This document shows positions 54,284-64,000 of a DNA stretch of 64,000 bases, piece by piece (position 1 is the first letter of the stretch; each line of letters begins with the position of its first letter). A program made the translations under genes and the position numbers. The notes below the pieces were generated by a model. It saw only the letters and a list, made by a program, of their open reading frames with translations, did not search any database and was not told where the DNA came from. Location: positions 124,001 to 188,000 of the forward strand of contig CANMCE010000003.1 of the NCBI GenBank assembly GCA_947496235.1, in the 5' to 3' direction. The DNA is from an uncultured Glaciecola sp. Lineage in GTDB: Bacteria; Pseudomonadota; Gammaproteobacteria; Enterobacterales; Alteromonadaceae.

Positions 54284-55108
54284 CTAAAAAAACTGATAAA
54301 CTAAAGAAACACTGGTCCTAGTGGTAAATTGATCGACATTATCACCGACATTTTCATCTACCGTCATTTCAAAACTGAATTTCATTGCCAATCGTTCAAA
54401 CACTTTAGCGGATAATGAAGAAATAGCTGTGGCTCTATTATTGGTATCGCTTATTTCAGCCGACAAGTTTTGTTTAAATCTTGCTTCATTTTCAAATTCA
54501 TAAACGAAGTTAGCAGTTCCTCGAACGATAGGGCCTTCTTCGTTCACATTGTCATCCTCTTGGCGATAGGTGGCGTATCCTGGACCTACACTATAGTTAA
54601 AACTACTTTTCTTTTCTTCCCAAAGTATGTGACGCCAACCCACTACCGCAGTGAACTGATCCCTTAGCTGTAAAAATTCATTATCATCATATTCGGCATA
54701 CAAGAATAATCGGTTTTTACCTTTGATAGGTTTATAGTCAAACTCCCCAGACACTTGCACTCGGCTAGTATCGCTGCTTACTCCAGACACGTCACCTGAT
54801 TGATTAAGTATCTGCAAATAATATTGAGAAATCCATTTTTCCATTTTATGACTGGAATCAAAAGCAAGCATAAATACGCTGGTGTCAGTATTCCCAGTGG
54901 TTTTTAAGAATCCAAACTCGCCATCTAATACTAACGCCTTTTCGCTTTCTTTTTGTTTTTTAGCTTCTAGTATCTTGAGCAGATTCCGCTTTTTTTGGTG
55001 GGCATTGCGAAAAAATTCGTAGGCTTTTTGCTGATAAGCAAGCGCAACTTCCTCTGCCATCGAGGGCCAAGAAATTAATAGTAATATGAGAAAACAGCTT
55101 TTTTTCAT
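54284..55108 (-). CDS. DUF481 outer-membrane beta-barrel protein, paralogue 2
   Basis: A 274-aa relative of the neighbouring DUF481 protein, with signal MKKSCFLILLLISWPSMA. It has an additional helical, basic segment (residues about 22-52, rich in Lys and Glu) before the barrel (LDGEFGFLKTTGNTDTSVF). It also ends in Phe (LVYQFF). Shared blocks include FNYSVGPGY and SSLSAKVFE. The extra helical segment is the main difference and may contact another envelope part. Confidence 0.87.
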   Translation of the reverse strand: MKKSCFLILLLISWPSMAEEVALAYQQKAYEFFRNAHQKKRNLLKILEAKKQKESEKALVLDGEFGFLKTTGNTDTSVFMLAFDSSHKMEKWISQYYLQILNQSGDVSGVSSDTSRVQVSGEFDYKPIKGKNRLFLYAEYDDNEFLQLRDQFTAVVGWRHILWEEKKSSFNYSVGPGYATYRQEDDNVNEEGPIVRGTANFVYEFENEARFKQNLSAEISDTNNRATAISSLSAKVFERLAMKFSFEMTVDENVGDNVDQFTTRTSVSLVYQFF

Positions 55109-55163
55109 TTGCGCGAATTCTAAATAGTTATATTCGCGCTTATATATTTTGGTTTTATTAATC

Positions 55164-55985
55164 TTAATTTAGAGCTGACGCTATTTTTAGCGACTCGACA
55201 CGCGCGAATTCGGAAATGATATCATATTCATCATCCGTTAATCCAATAGTGTCGATGAGGATTTCTGGTGTACTTGACTGATGGATAAAGTCTGCACCAA
55301 GATTGTAATGGGCCATACCTGATGATGCGTATACAACTGCGCAGTCAAAGTTACCTAAGCTGTCTTCACTCAAAGAAAATTTCAATAAAGCCTCGTAAAT
55401 AGACTCCGGTATTTGCCAGTTTTTGAGAATCAATCCACTACAATGGGCAAACGTAAAGTTAAACACCGTCATTTGTGCTTCAAGAGGGGGATACTCGTCT
55501 AATAAATCCTTATATTTAAGATATTTTTCTGGCAAACGAGTAGCGCAGATGAGTTCACTTAAATTATGTAAGATACCAATCACAAAATATCTGTCGCTAC
55601 CTCGAATTTGACGCTGTTGCGCAATAGATTTGGCAATCAAACCGCCTAATACCGCTTTCTCCCAAAATTGGTTAAAATCTATTGCTTCACTAGCAAATGA
55701 TTTAAACGCTAGGTTGGCAGTTTCGGCCATGGAAATGTTATACGCAGCTTCACCACCGATCACACCAAGGGCTTTGGGCACTGTAGTAATTTGGTTTTGA
55801 AATCTGAACAAAGCACTGTTGGCCAATCTAAGTACTTTTGCGCTCAAAGATGGGTCGACCGACATGATTCGCGCTATATCATCAACTGACGCACGAGGAT
55901 CATCCAGCATGGTTCGCAACTTTGTACAGGTATCAGGCAAAGTAAACGACTTACTCGCAAACTTTACGATTGGCTCCAACGACAT
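55164..55985 (-). CDS. HDOD-domain signalling protein
   Basis: A 273-aa HDOD protein. SVDDIARIMSVDPSLSAKVLRLANSALF and the following TTVPKALGVIGG are diagnostic. The domain is a catalytically inactive HD relative found in regulators of motility and virulence. I take the ATG at 55985 as the start; the open frame reads to a GTG at 56009. It follows the two DUF481 genes only by position and has its own promoter or shares one with the DUF1289 gene. Confidence 0.88.
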   Translation of the reverse strand: MSLEPIVKFASKSFTLPDTCTKLRTMLDDPRASVDDIARIMSVDPSLSAKVLRLANSALFRFQNQITTVPKALGVIGGEAAYNISMAETANLAFKSFASEAIDFNQFWEKAVLGGLIAKSIAQQRQIRGSDRYFVIGILHNLSELICATRLPEKYLKYKDLLDEYPPLEAQMTVFNFTFAHCSGLILKNWQIPESIYEALLKFSLSEDSLGNFDCAVVYASSGMAHYNLGADFIHQSSTPEILIDTIGLTDDEYDIISEFARVESLKIASALN

Positions 55986-56093
55986 GGTATTACTCTTATA
56001 ATTCAACACATCGTTATACTACTAAAAACAATTGCGCCATAGGTTGGTGAAATTTATACCAATACTTGGCAATTCATAACTAAAACGAGAGGT

Positions 56094-56336
56094 TTAGAAG
56101 AGATTTTGTTGGTTAAAGTGGGTACTTTGGGTCTCTTGTTTATTCTTTTTCGCCTGATACATTTTCTTTCTACGATTACAGGCATTGATAATTATTCGTT
56201 TCGTTTGATCGTCAACTTTGTGCCAGTGTTGGCGCTCTTCTCGACTACGGAAACACCCAATACAATAGCCTCTTGGACCAGATTCACATACCCCAATACA
56301 AGGACTGGGAATGTCAAAAAATTCAAGCTGCTGCAT
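56094..56336 (-). CDS. DUF1289 small cysteine-rich protein
   Basis: An 80-aa protein whose core PSPCIGVC, then GYCIGCFRSREERQHW, fits DUF1289: four cysteines that could bind a metal. The tail is basic and rich in Lys and Gln. The ATG at 56336 is preferred over the GTG at 56372, though neither has a good ribosome site. The family's role is not known. Confidence 0.85.
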   Translation of the reverse strand: MQQLEFFDIPSPCIGVCESGPRGYCIGCFRSREERQHWHKVDDQTKRIIINACNRRKKMYQAKKNKQETQSTHFNQQNLF

Positions 56337-56443
56337 GTAATGTTGCGACCACCAATAAGAGTTAATGCTCACATTATAATCAATCCGTAAATTTCTTCCC
56401 TCTGAGTATTTGTACAGTTGTTCAGTCTATTCAAGAATAACGC

Positions 56444-57583
56444 TTAAATTTTTAACCATTTATAGATTTTATGCGTCTGGAATTCGGTCAGTTTTGCCAT
56501 AGCGTAGGCGATTACTAAAATAGCTATAATCAAAGCGAAATATAACAACAGGCTAGTAAAACTGAAGGTCAGATAACCGTCACTATTAATCAACACTGCT
56601 CTTCCCAAACACAGAAGCGGTGTGTGAATTAAATACAAGGTATAAGAAAATCCCGCTAATTCATGAGAAATCTTTTTGTTGGTTGAAGAAGGGACTATAC
56701 GCTTATCACTGTTAATCAATGCGTAGCAAAATAGGGCAAAACTAACGCCGCAGACGACTCGCTCAACTAGTTTGGAGTCCATTTGCCCTGAGAGTCTGAC
56801 GAAAAGCAAAGCCGCAATGAAGACAATAAAACTTATACTCAACAGCCAAATATAATGTTTGTTATTAACAACAGAATAAGGCAAAAATAATAGCCCAACG
56901 CCTAACAACCAAATACTAAATAAAATCGAAATATCTAATCCAACAAAATAAAAAATGATAACTGCCGTCATCAATTGAATTAGCTTTATATGAGGAGCGC
57001 TTTTACATACCAAGGGTAAAAACAACAAAGGAAAAAGAACGTAATACCAAAATTCATTGGCTAAACTCCAAAGTGCGCCATTGGTTCCTAAGGTCGGAGT
57101 CAATATAGTTTGGGTAAAAAACAAATTTGATATAAAAATGCTGAAGGACAAGTTTTCTGGATTAATAGACCCATACAAAGTATTGGCATTGTATACGCCG
57201 TCAGAAGTCCAATATGTAAGCCCATACATGTCGATTAGGTAGGTTAAAATCAATGCAGGAATTAACACCAACCACAGCCTAACTAAACGTCTGGACAAGT
57301 AATTTTTAAAACTAAACCCCTGACGGTTTACTTGATTGATAATAGAGCGACCAATAAACAAACCGCTGAGTACAAAAAATACCATAACAGCAGGCGAACT
57401 GTAGCCACTGAATAAAACGCGAAATATCTTTTCAGCAATAGAAGGGTTAACAACTTCAGCATAAGGGCCGAAAATTCGGCCAACGGCGTGTCCACATACC
57501 ACAGCAAGAGCAGCAAAAAATCGAATGTAATCTAGTGATACTGATGTCAAACCATCAGGCTGTAGCTTTGCAATCTTCAACAT
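56444..57583 (-). CDS. Acyltransferase family 3 membrane protein
   Basis: A 379-aa integral membrane O-acyltransferase with about ten helices. LDYIRFFAALAVVCGHAVGR holds the conserved His32, and FFVLSGLFIGRS and RRLVRLWLVLIPA are the arginine blocks. Members acetylate or acylate surface sugars. No sugar-biosynthesis gene is nearby, so the acceptor is unknown. Its composition is more AT-rich than its neighbours. Confidence 0.92.
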   Translation of the reverse strand: MLKIAKLQPDGLTSVSLDYIRFFAALAVVCGHAVGRIFGPYAEVVNPSIAEKIFRVLFSGYSSPAVMVFFVLSGLFIGRSIINQVNRQGFSFKNYLSRRLVRLWLVLIPALILTYLIDMYGLTYWTSDGVYNANTLYGSINPENLSFSIFISNLFFTQTILTPTLGTNGALWSLANEFWYYVLFPLLFLPLVCKSAPHIKLIQLMTAVIIFYFVGLDISILFSIWLLGVGLLFLPYSVVNNKHYIWLLSISFIVFIAALLFVRLSGQMDSKLVERVVCGVSFALFCYALINSDKRIVPSSTNKKISHELAGFSYTLYLIHTPLLCLGRAVLINSDGYLTFSFTSLLLYFALIIAILVIAYAMAKLTEFQTHKIYKWLKI

Positions 57584-57756
57584 ATAAGTATCAGACGTCC
57601 ATGTGATGCATATACAAGTTTATTGTTAAAAACTCTACATATATCACGTTGCTATAAGATTATTCAATACACTAATTTATTTGGATTTGAAGAATATCCT
57701 TGTTAAGCGTTATTAGCATGTGGTTAAGTTTGATTTAATTTACTGATTTCATAGCA

Positions 57757-57784
57757 TAAAAAAAGCGCCTTAAAGGCGCTTTTC
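57757..57784 (-). terminator. Terminator of the pyruvate dehydrogenase operon
   Basis: AAAAGCGCC and GGCGCTTTT with a 4-6 nt loop form a strong stem 18 bp past the lpdA stop. On the minus strand a run of seven Ts follows. Confidence 0.92.
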
Positions 57785-57802
57785 ACTAAAACAGAAACTC
57801 AG

Positions 57803-59224
57803 TTACTTTTTCTTCGCTTTTGGATTTGGCAAATCAGTAATACTTCCTTCGAAGATTTCTGATGCTAAACCAATAGACTCATTTAGTGTTGGGTGAGCAT
57901 GAATAGTTAATGCTACATCTTCTGCATCTGCGCCCATTTCGATGGCTAATCCAATTTCACCTAGCATTTCACCAGCGTTAGTTCCAACCATGGCACCACC
58001 AATAACACGACCTGTGTCTTTTTCAAATATCATCTTAGTCATGCCGTCAGTTGCATCAGAAGCAATTGCTCGACCTGAAGCTGCCCAAGGGAAGCTTGCA
58101 GTTTCGTAGCTGATACCTTGCTCTTTAGCTTCTTTTTCGGTTAAACCAACCCATGCAACTTCTGGCTCAGTGTAAGCCACTGAAGGAATACATTTAGGGT
58201 CAAAGTAATGCTTCTTACCCGCGATAACTTCAGCGGCAACATGACCTTCATGTACAGCTTTGTGAGCAAGCATTGGTTGACCGACTAAGTCACCGATAGC
58301 AAAGATGTTATCAACGTTAGTGCGCATTTGTTTATCAACTTTGATAAAACCTCTTTCGTCGACGTTTACGCCAGCTTTATCAGCATCGACAAGACCACCG
58401 TTTGGTCTACGACCAACTGCAACTAGTACTTTGTCATAACGTACCGGTTCTTTAGGCGCCTGTTTACCTTCAAAAGTTACATACAAACCATCATCTTTAG
58501 CTTCAACTGCTGTCACTTTTGTTTCTAACATGGTGTTGAACTTATCTTTGATGGTTTTCATGTAAATCTTGATGATGTCTTTATCAGCTGCAGGGATTAA
58601 CTGATCTAAGAATTCCACCACGTCAATCTGTGAACCAAGGGCATGATAAACCGTACCCATTTCTAATCCGATAATACCACCACCAAGCACTAGCATTTTC
58701 TCTGGAACGTCTTTCATTTCCAATGCACCGGTTGAGTCAATTACTCGCTCGTCATCATGAGGAATGAAAGGCAATGCTACAGGCTCAGAACCAGCGGCAA
58801 TAATTGCTGTTTCAAAAGAAATAGTGGTTTTACCGTCACTTCCTTCCACTTCAAGGGTATTTTTACCGGTGAATTTTCCGTAGCCTTGTACGTGCTTAAC
58901 TTTACGCATTTTTGACATGCCCGCTAAGCCTTTAGTCAATTGACCCACTACGCCGTCTTTGTAACCACGAATTTTATCAAGGTCGAATGTTGGCTCACCA
59001 AAGGTTACACCATGATTAGATAGGTGCTTAGCTTCTTGAATGACTTTCGCCACGTGCAATAGCGCTTTCGATGGAATACAACCAACATTCAAACAAACGC
59101 CACCTAGGGTTTCACGGGCATCCACTAATACGGTTTCAATACCTAAATCAGCTGCCCTAAATGCTGCAGAATATCCACCAGGACCAGCACCAAGAACCAC
59201 TAACTGTGTTTTTATTTCGCTCAT
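57803..59224 (-). CDS. lpdA: Dihydrolipoyl dehydrogenase (E3)
   Basis: A 473-aa flavoprotein (E. coli Lpd 474 aa). It reoxidises lipoyl groups of pyruvate and oxoglutarate dehydrogenases and of GcvH. The FAD motif is VVLGAGPGGYSAAFRA, the redox disulfide is GGVCLNVGCIPS, the NAD motif is VLGGGIIGLEMG and the catalytic His-Glu pair is in HAHPTLNE. Third gene of aceE-aceF-lpdA, 103 bp after aceF; the larger gap may hold a separate promoter, as in E. coli. Confidence 0.98.
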   Translation of the reverse strand: MSEIKTQLVVLGAGPGGYSAAFRAADLGIETVLVDARETLGGVCLNVGCIPSKALLHVAKVIQEAKHLSNHGVTFGEPTFDLDKIRGYKDGVVGQLTKGLAGMSKMRKVKHVQGYGKFTGKNTLEVEGSDGKTTISFETAIIAAGSEPVALPFIPHDDERVIDSTGALEMKDVPEKMLVLGGGIIGLEMGTVYHALGSQIDVVEFLDQLIPAADKDIIKIYMKTIKDKFNTMLETKVTAVEAKDDGLYVTFEGKQAPKEPVRYDKVLVAVGRRPNGGLVDADKAGVNVDERGFIKVDKQMRTNVDNIFAIGDLVGQPMLAHKAVHEGHVAAEVIAGKKHYFDPKCIPSVAYTEPEVAWVGLTEKEAKEQGISYETASFPWAASGRAIASDATDGMTKMIFEKDTGRVIGGAMVGTNAGEMLGEIGLAIEMGADAEDVALTIHAHPTLNESIGLASEIFEGSITDLPNPKAKKK

Positions 59225-59327
59225 TATGACCTCAAATTACCTTTTTAAAGTAAACATTTGCCGCTTATTGTACGGCAAATGTTGATTTGTTTTAACCTAT
59301 TAACTTCATAAATGAAGGATAAGTCTT

Positions 59328-61307
59328 TTACAAAATAATACGTCTAATATCTGACAGCACTTCACTTAAATGCACAGCGAATCGAGCTGCTAGTGCACCG
59401 TCTATCACTCTGTGATCGTACGACAATGATAGAGGTAACATTAGACGAGGCTGGAATTCTTTTCCATCCCACTTTGGTTTTATTTCACTCTTAGATACAC
59501 CTAATATGGCGACATCTGGGGCATTTACAATAGGCGTAAATGCAGTTCCACCAATACCACCAAGGCTTGAAATAGTGAAACAACTCCCTTGCATATCTTG
59601 AGATTTCAATTTGCCGTCTCTAGCTTTAACGCTGACTTCCATTAGTTCTTTTGAAATTTCCATTACGCCTTTTTTGTCCACATCACGAATGACAGGAACA
59701 ACAAGGCCTCCAGGAGTATCTACCGCAATACCAATATGATAATACTTCTTCTGAATCAGAGTTTCGCCAGACTCAGATAAGCTGGTATTAAAGGTCGGGT
59801 AAGCTTTTAACGCATCCGCAACCGCTTTCATCATGAACACTAATGGCGTAATTTTAACGCCCAATTTGCGTTTTTCCGCAATTTGATTCTGTTGCTTACG
59901 GAAATCTTCTAAATCCGTAATGTCGGCCTCTTCAAACTGGGTTACATGAGGAATGGTTACCCAATTGCGATGTAAGTTTGGTCCAGACAGTTTTTGAATA
60001 CGAGTTAACGGCTTCTCTTCTATCTCACCGAACTTGCTGAAATCCACCTTAGGTGGCGGAATAACCTGTAAACCGCCTTCCCCACTACCAATGCTCGCAC
60101 CCGCAGTTGCTTTAGGACGAGAAAGCTCATATTTCACATAAGACTGTACGTCTTCTTTTTGAATACGACCTTTACGACCTGAACCTGTCACTTGTGACAA
60201 ATCAACACCAAACTCTCTGGCTAAACGACGCACTGAAGGTGAAGCATGTACTTTTCCTGTTTTGCTCTTCTCGCCCGCAGATGGATGATGTGGAACAGGC
60301 GCAGAACGCTGTGGTGCTGATTGTTGCTTAGGTGCACTTTGTTCAGCTTTTGGCGCAGGCTTACTTTCTGTAGCTGGCGCTTTTTTAGGTGCAGATCCTG
60401 CTACTTCAAGGGTTAATACCAATGAACCTTCAGAAACTTTGTCCCCTACTTTTACGCTAATAGAAACAACTTTACCTTTTTCAGGTGCAGGAACATCCAT
60501 GGTTGCCTTGTCAGTTTCAAGAGTAATCAAACCATCTTCTTCGTTGATTTCATCACCTTCGCTAACAAGCACATCAATAACGTCAACTTCTCCAGCGTCA
60601 CCAATATCAGGGACTTTTACTTCAATGACTTTGCTTTCAGAAGATGCTTCTTCCTCTGCTGGAGCTGATTCTGTCGAATCAGGCGCTGATTCCGTTTGTG
60701 TATCAGAAGCACCACCAGAGGTTTCTAGAATTAACACCAAAGAACCTTCAGACACTTTATCTCCAGTTGACACTTTCAACTCGACAACTTTACCTGCTTG
60801 TGGAGCCGGAACATCCATAGTGGCTTTGTCGGTTTCTAAGGTAATAAGACCGTCTTCTTCGGCTATCGTATCACCCACACTGACCAGTACATCGATAACA
60901 TCAACCTCAGCGGCATCGCCAATGTCTGGTACTTTCACTTCAATAGTGCTTGAGCCTGATTGACTGCTTGATTCTGTTTTTGCTGGCGCACTGTCTTCCT
61001 TAGGTGCAGCTTCAGCTGCTGGTGTTTCCGCTTTGGGAGCTTCTTCTGCAGATGATTCTTCGCCACCTGCACCCACTTCAGCTTTACCAATCACGTCACC
61101 ATTTTTGATTTTGTCACCAACAGCAACTGTCAATTCTTTAATGGTGCCAGAAAATGGGATAGGAATATCCATACTGGCCTTATCGCTTTCAACCGTTAGA
61201 ATCGAATCTTCTTCATTCAACTGGTCACCTACAGCGACCAGTATCTCAATAACTTCAACTTCGTCCTCGCCCACGTCAGGCACTAGGATATCTTTAAGAT
61301 CTGCCAT
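59328..61307 (-). CDS. aceF: Pyruvate dehydrogenase E2 (dihydrolipoyl acetyltransferase)
   Basis: A 659-aa E2 with three lipoyl domains (ESDKASMDI near residue 45, ETDKATMDV near residues 160 and 265), joined by Ala/Pro/Glu-rich linkers. A peripheral subunit-binding domain (SPSVRRLAREFGVDLSQVTG) and the catalytic core follow; the active His is in LSLSYDHRVIDGALAARF. Three lipoyl domains match E. coli AceF (630 aa). Lipoyl domains 2 and 3 are nearly identical in protein. It lies 11 bp after aceE. Confidence 0.98.
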   Translation of the reverse strand: MADLKDILVPDVGEDEVEVIEILVAVGDQLNEEDSILTVESDKASMDIPIPFSGTIKELTVAVGDKIKNGDVIGKAEVGAGGEESSAEEAPKAETPAAEAAPKEDSAPAKTESSSQSGSSTIEVKVPDIGDAAEVDVIDVLVSVGDTIAEEDGLITLETDKATMDVPAPQAGKVVELKVSTGDKVSEGSLVLILETSGGASDTQTESAPDSTESAPAEEEASSESKVIEVKVPDIGDAGEVDVIDVLVSEGDEINEEDGLITLETDKATMDVPAPEKGKVVSISVKVGDKVSEGSLVLTLEVAGSAPKKAPATESKPAPKAEQSAPKQQSAPQRSAPVPHHPSAGEKSKTGKVHASPSVRRLAREFGVDLSQVTGSGRKGRIQKEDVQSYVKYELSRPKATAGASIGSGEGGLQVIPPPKVDFSKFGEIEEKPLTRIQKLSGPNLHRNWVTIPHVTQFEEADITDLEDFRKQQNQIAEKRKLGVKITPLVFMMKAVADALKAYPTFNTSLSESGETLIQKKYYHIGIAVDTPGGLVVPVIRDVDKKGVMEISKELMEVSVKARDGKLKSQDMQGSCFTISSLGGIGGTAFTPIVNAPDVAILGVSKSEIKPKWDGKEFQPRLMLPLSLSYDHRVIDGALAARFAVHLSEVLSDIRRIIL

Positions 61308-61318
61308 AGCTTATCTCC

Positions 61319-63991
61319 TTATGCGTTTAACGGGTTGACTTTGTTAGGATCGATGTCTAAGGCTTTATGCGCTTTCAACAAATCTTTCTTATCCAAATCA
61401 CCTGCCCGATAAAGCTCATATAAAGCAGCATAAGCAATGCTTTTTGCATCAACTTCAAAGTGACGACGTAAGTTTTCGCGACTATCTGAACGACCGAAAC
61501 CGTCAGTACCTAAAACTCTGTATTGTCCAGGAACATAATTTCTAACCTGATCCGCATAGTTTTTGATGTAGTCAGTTGCTGCAACCGTTGGCCCTTCAAA
61601 CCCATCACTAAGCACTTCAGTGATCCAAGGTGTTTTTTCCTTGGCTTCTGGGTTTCGCATGTTGTAGCGATCACAATCTAAAGCTTCACGAGTTAACTCA
61701 TTGAATGAGGTTACACTATACACTTCAACGCCAACGCCATATTCATCGTGCAACAATTCGGCAGCTTCTCTGACTTGAATAAGAATGGTACCACAACCTA
61801 GTAGTTTTACTTTTTTCTTATTGCGCGCATTGCCAAGCGTATCGAGTTTATAGATACCTTTTAAGATCCCTTCTTCAGCGCCTTTGGGCATTTCAGGTTG
61901 AATGTAGTTTTCGTTCATTACCGTGAGGTAATAGAACACATTTTCCTGATTATCCATCATACGATGAACACCATCTTGCACGATTACCGCTACTTCATAA
62001 CCATAAGTAGGATCGTAACTGATACAGTTTGGAATCAAGGCAGCTTGAGTATGACTGTGACCATCTTGGTGTTGCAAACCTTCACCGTTTAGGGTTGTTC
62101 GACCTGCAGTACCACCAACCAAGAAACCTCTTGCTTGTGAATCACCAGCAGCCCACGCCATATCACCCACACGTTGGAAACCAAACATAGAGTAGTAAAT
62201 ATAAACAGGGATCATTGGGAAGTTATTGGTTGAATAAGACGTCGCGGCAGCTAACCAAGACGACATAGCACCTAACTCATTGATACCTTCTTGCAATACC
62301 TGCCCTTTTTTATCTTCGCGATAATAAGCCACTTGGTCTTTATCTTGCGGAATGTACTTTTGACCTTCGTTAGAATAAATACCCACTTGTCTAAATAGAC
62401 CTTCCATACCAAAAGTACGAGCTTCATCAGGAATAATAGGTACAACGCGCTTACCAATTTGTTTGTCTTTTAACAACACGGTTAATACGCGCACAAACGC
62501 CATTGTGGTTGAAATTTCACGCTCGCCAGAACCTTTAGTGATGGCTTCAAATGCTTTCAGCGGTGGTGCAGGTAATTCTTCAGAAGATTTAGGTCTTCTG
62601 ACTGGCATATAACCATTTAAGGCTTCTCTGCGCTCACGAAGATATTTCATTTCTGCAGAATCATCTTCTAGCTTGTAATACTCTAAGTTTTCGCAAGCTT
62701 GGTCTGATAATGGGATATTGAATCTATCTCTGTATTGCTTAATTGAATCCAGATCCATTTTCTTCACTTGGTGGGCAATGTTTTTACCTTCACCAGCAGA
62801 TCCCATACCGTAACCTTTAACTGTTTTGGCTAAGATTACTTGTGGGCGACCTTGAGTTTCAGTTGCGCGCTTATAAGCTGCGTAAACTTTCACCGGATCA
62901 TGTCCACCACGATTTAAGCGCCAAATGTCTTCATCAGACATATTTGCAACCATGTCCTTCAACTCGGGATATTTACCGAAGAATTTTTCGCGAGTATAAG
63001 CACCGCCTTTTTCTTTACAGTTTTGATATTCACCGTCTACAGTTTCATTCATTAGCTGCAATAATTTACCTGTGTTGTCACGGGCCAATAGTGGATCCCA
63101 GTAACGCCCCCAGATAACTTTAATTACTTCCCATCCTGCACCGCGGAAAGTACCTTCAAGTTCTTGAATAATTTTACCGTTACCGCGAACAGGTCCATCA
63201 AGACGTTGCAAGTTACAGTTAATGACAAAGGTCAAGTTATCTAATTTTTCACGGGACGCTAAGCCGATAGCACCTAAACTTTCCGGCTCGTCACACTCGC
63301 CGTCGCCCAAGAAACACCAAACTCGTTGCTCCGAACAGTCTTTTAATCCACGGTTAGTCAAATACTTAAGAAAACGCGCGAGGTAGATGGCTTGCATTGG
63401 ACCTAGGCCCATGGAAACCGTTGGAAATTGCCAGAAATCAGGCATCAATTTAGGGTGAGGGTATGAAGACAAACCTTTTCCATCAACTTCTTGACGGAAC
63501 ATATCTAGTTGTTCTTCTGTTAAACGACCTTCAACATATGCGCGAGAGTAAATACCAGGGGATACGTGACCTTGAATAAATAAATAATCACCACCGTTAT
63601 CTTCGGTAGGGGCTTTGAAAAAGTGATTAAAACCAACATCGTATAACATGGCTGATGAGGCAAAACTTGAAATGTGGCCGCCTAGTTCAAGGTCTTTTTT
63701 AGACCCTCTAAGAACCATCATTAACGCGTTCCATCGAATAGCATTACGAATTTTAGTTTCAATGGTCTGGTCGCCCGGCATATTGGGTTCTTGACCAGCA
63801 GGTATAGTATTTATGTAAGCGGTGGTCGCATCATAAGGTAAATGCGCTCCATTCAAACGCGCTTTCTCAATTAATGACTCAAGAAGATAATGAGCTCGAT
63901 CCACGCCCTCTTCTTCTAACACTGCTTCTAATGCATCTAACCATTCCTGTGTTTCAATTGGATCCACATCAGGTTGCTTCATTTCAGCCAT
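61319..63991 (-). CDS. aceE: Pyruvate dehydrogenase E1
   Basis: An 890-aa homodimeric E1 (E. coli AceE 887 aa) that decarboxylates pyruvate with thiamine diphosphate and acetylates the lipoyl arm of AceF. The ThDP-binding block GDGECDEPESLGA, then NLTFVINCNLQRLDGPVRGN is visible. The ATG at 63991 is only nine bases from the window edge, so the promoter and any pdhR gene lie outside. Confidence 0.98.
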   Translation of the reverse strand: MAEMKQPDVDPIETQEWLDALEAVLEEEGVDRAHYLLESLIEKARLNGAHLPYDATTAYINTIPAGQEPNMPGDQTIETKIRNAIRWNALMMVLRGSKKDLELGGHISSFASSAMLYDVGFNHFFKAPTEDNGGDYLFIQGHVSPGIYSRAYVEGRLTEEQLDMFRQEVDGKGLSSYPHPKLMPDFWQFPTVSMGLGPMQAIYLARFLKYLTNRGLKDCSEQRVWCFLGDGECDEPESLGAIGLASREKLDNLTFVINCNLQRLDGPVRGNGKIIQELEGTFRGAGWEVIKVIWGRYWDPLLARDNTGKLLQLMNETVDGEYQNCKEKGGAYTREKFFGKYPELKDMVANMSDEDIWRLNRGGHDPVKVYAAYKRATETQGRPQVILAKTVKGYGMGSAGEGKNIAHQVKKMDLDSIKQYRDRFNIPLSDQACENLEYYKLEDDSAEMKYLRERREALNGYMPVRRPKSSEELPAPPLKAFEAITKGSGEREISTTMAFVRVLTVLLKDKQIGKRVVPIIPDEARTFGMEGLFRQVGIYSNEGQKYIPQDKDQVAYYREDKKGQVLQEGINELGAMSSWLAAATSYSTNNFPMIPVYIYYSMFGFQRVGDMAWAAGDSQARGFLVGGTAGRTTLNGEGLQHQDGHSHTQAALIPNCISYDPTYGYEVAVIVQDGVHRMMDNQENVFYYLTVMNENYIQPEMPKGAEEGILKGIYKLDTLGNARNKKKVKLLGCGTILIQVREAAELLHDEYGVGVEVYSVTSFNELTREALDCDRYNMRNPEAKEKTPWITEVLSDGFEGPTVAATDYIKNYADQVRNYVPGQYRVLGTDGFGRSDSRENLRRHFEVDAKSIAYAALYELYRAGDLDKKDLLKAHKALDIDPNKVNPLNA

Positions 63992-64000
63992 AGTTTTTTC

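Noticed and set aside
60439-60963. Long antisense frame inside aceF
   Set aside because: It is the mirror of the repeated lipoyl domains and linkers; codon bias of aceF makes antisense frames open.

Overview
The window looks like chromosome of a marine gammaproteobacterium of the order Alteromonadales, close to Glaciecola, Paraglaciecola or Alteromonas. The reasons are moderate AT richness, the core cluster ygfB-pepP-ubiH-ubiI with a 6S RNA gene, fau, rpiA and serA nearby, a gcvTHP operon, the aceE-aceF-lpdA operon, and many secreted proteins, outer-membrane proteins and c-di-GMP proteins. These placements rest on recognised protein families and gene order, not on a search.

Layout. 1-5.4 kb: a CheB-CheR-PAS fusion running off the left edge, divergent from a GAF/PAS/GGDEF/EAL protein. 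5.7-10 kb: two tandem alkaline phosphatases (one secreted, one a lipoprotein on a collagen-like stalk) and a small exported protein. 10-13.7 kb: a YjdM-like zinc-ribbon protein, an ECF sigma factor with a DUF6768 partner, and a TPR-GGDEF cyclase. 13.7-16.1 kb: three lipoproteins in an operon, one an M48 peptidase. 16.3-17.4 kb: a decayed FAD oxidase. 17.7-24.3 kb: a three-gene operon (cadherin/TPR lipoprotein, TonB-dependent receptor, di-haem peroxidase) behind a strong Fur-box match. 24.3-35.1 kb: an accessory region of hydrolases, unknown exported proteins and a divergent alcohol dehydrogenase/Lrp pair. Its four intergenic gaps hold copies of a 67-bp element with two hairpins. 35.1-42.7 kb: gcvTHP, a LysR regulator, an exported amidohydrolase and a small charged protein. 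42.8-47.1 kb: ygfB-pepP-ubiH-ubiI. 47.2-53.4 kb: a GntP permease, the 6S RNA gene ssrS, ribokinase, nucleoside hydrolase, fau, rpiA and serA. 53.4-57.6 kb: two DUF481 outer-membrane proteins, an HDOD protein, a DUF1289 protein and an acyltransferase. 57.8-64 kb: the pyruvate dehydrogenase operon.

How genes work together. Nucleoside hydrolase, ribokinase and RpiA form a path from ribonucleosides to pentose phosphates. GcvTHP and Fau are linked through one-carbon folate chemistry, and SerA feeds serine, glycine and methionine synthesis. A tandem met-box match precedes serA. The phosphatases, the Fur-type operon and the exported hydrolases suggest scavenging of phosphate, iron and organic matter.

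The most interesting items are the 67-bp element, whose stems show compensatory changes between copies; the Fur-boxed receptor/peroxidase operon; a 5' leader with mutually exclusive hairpins before a tandem pair of unknown exported proteins; 6S RNA embedded in a nucleoside-salvage cluster; and the twice-seen pairing of a secreted protein with a lipoprotein paralogue on a collagen-like stalk.
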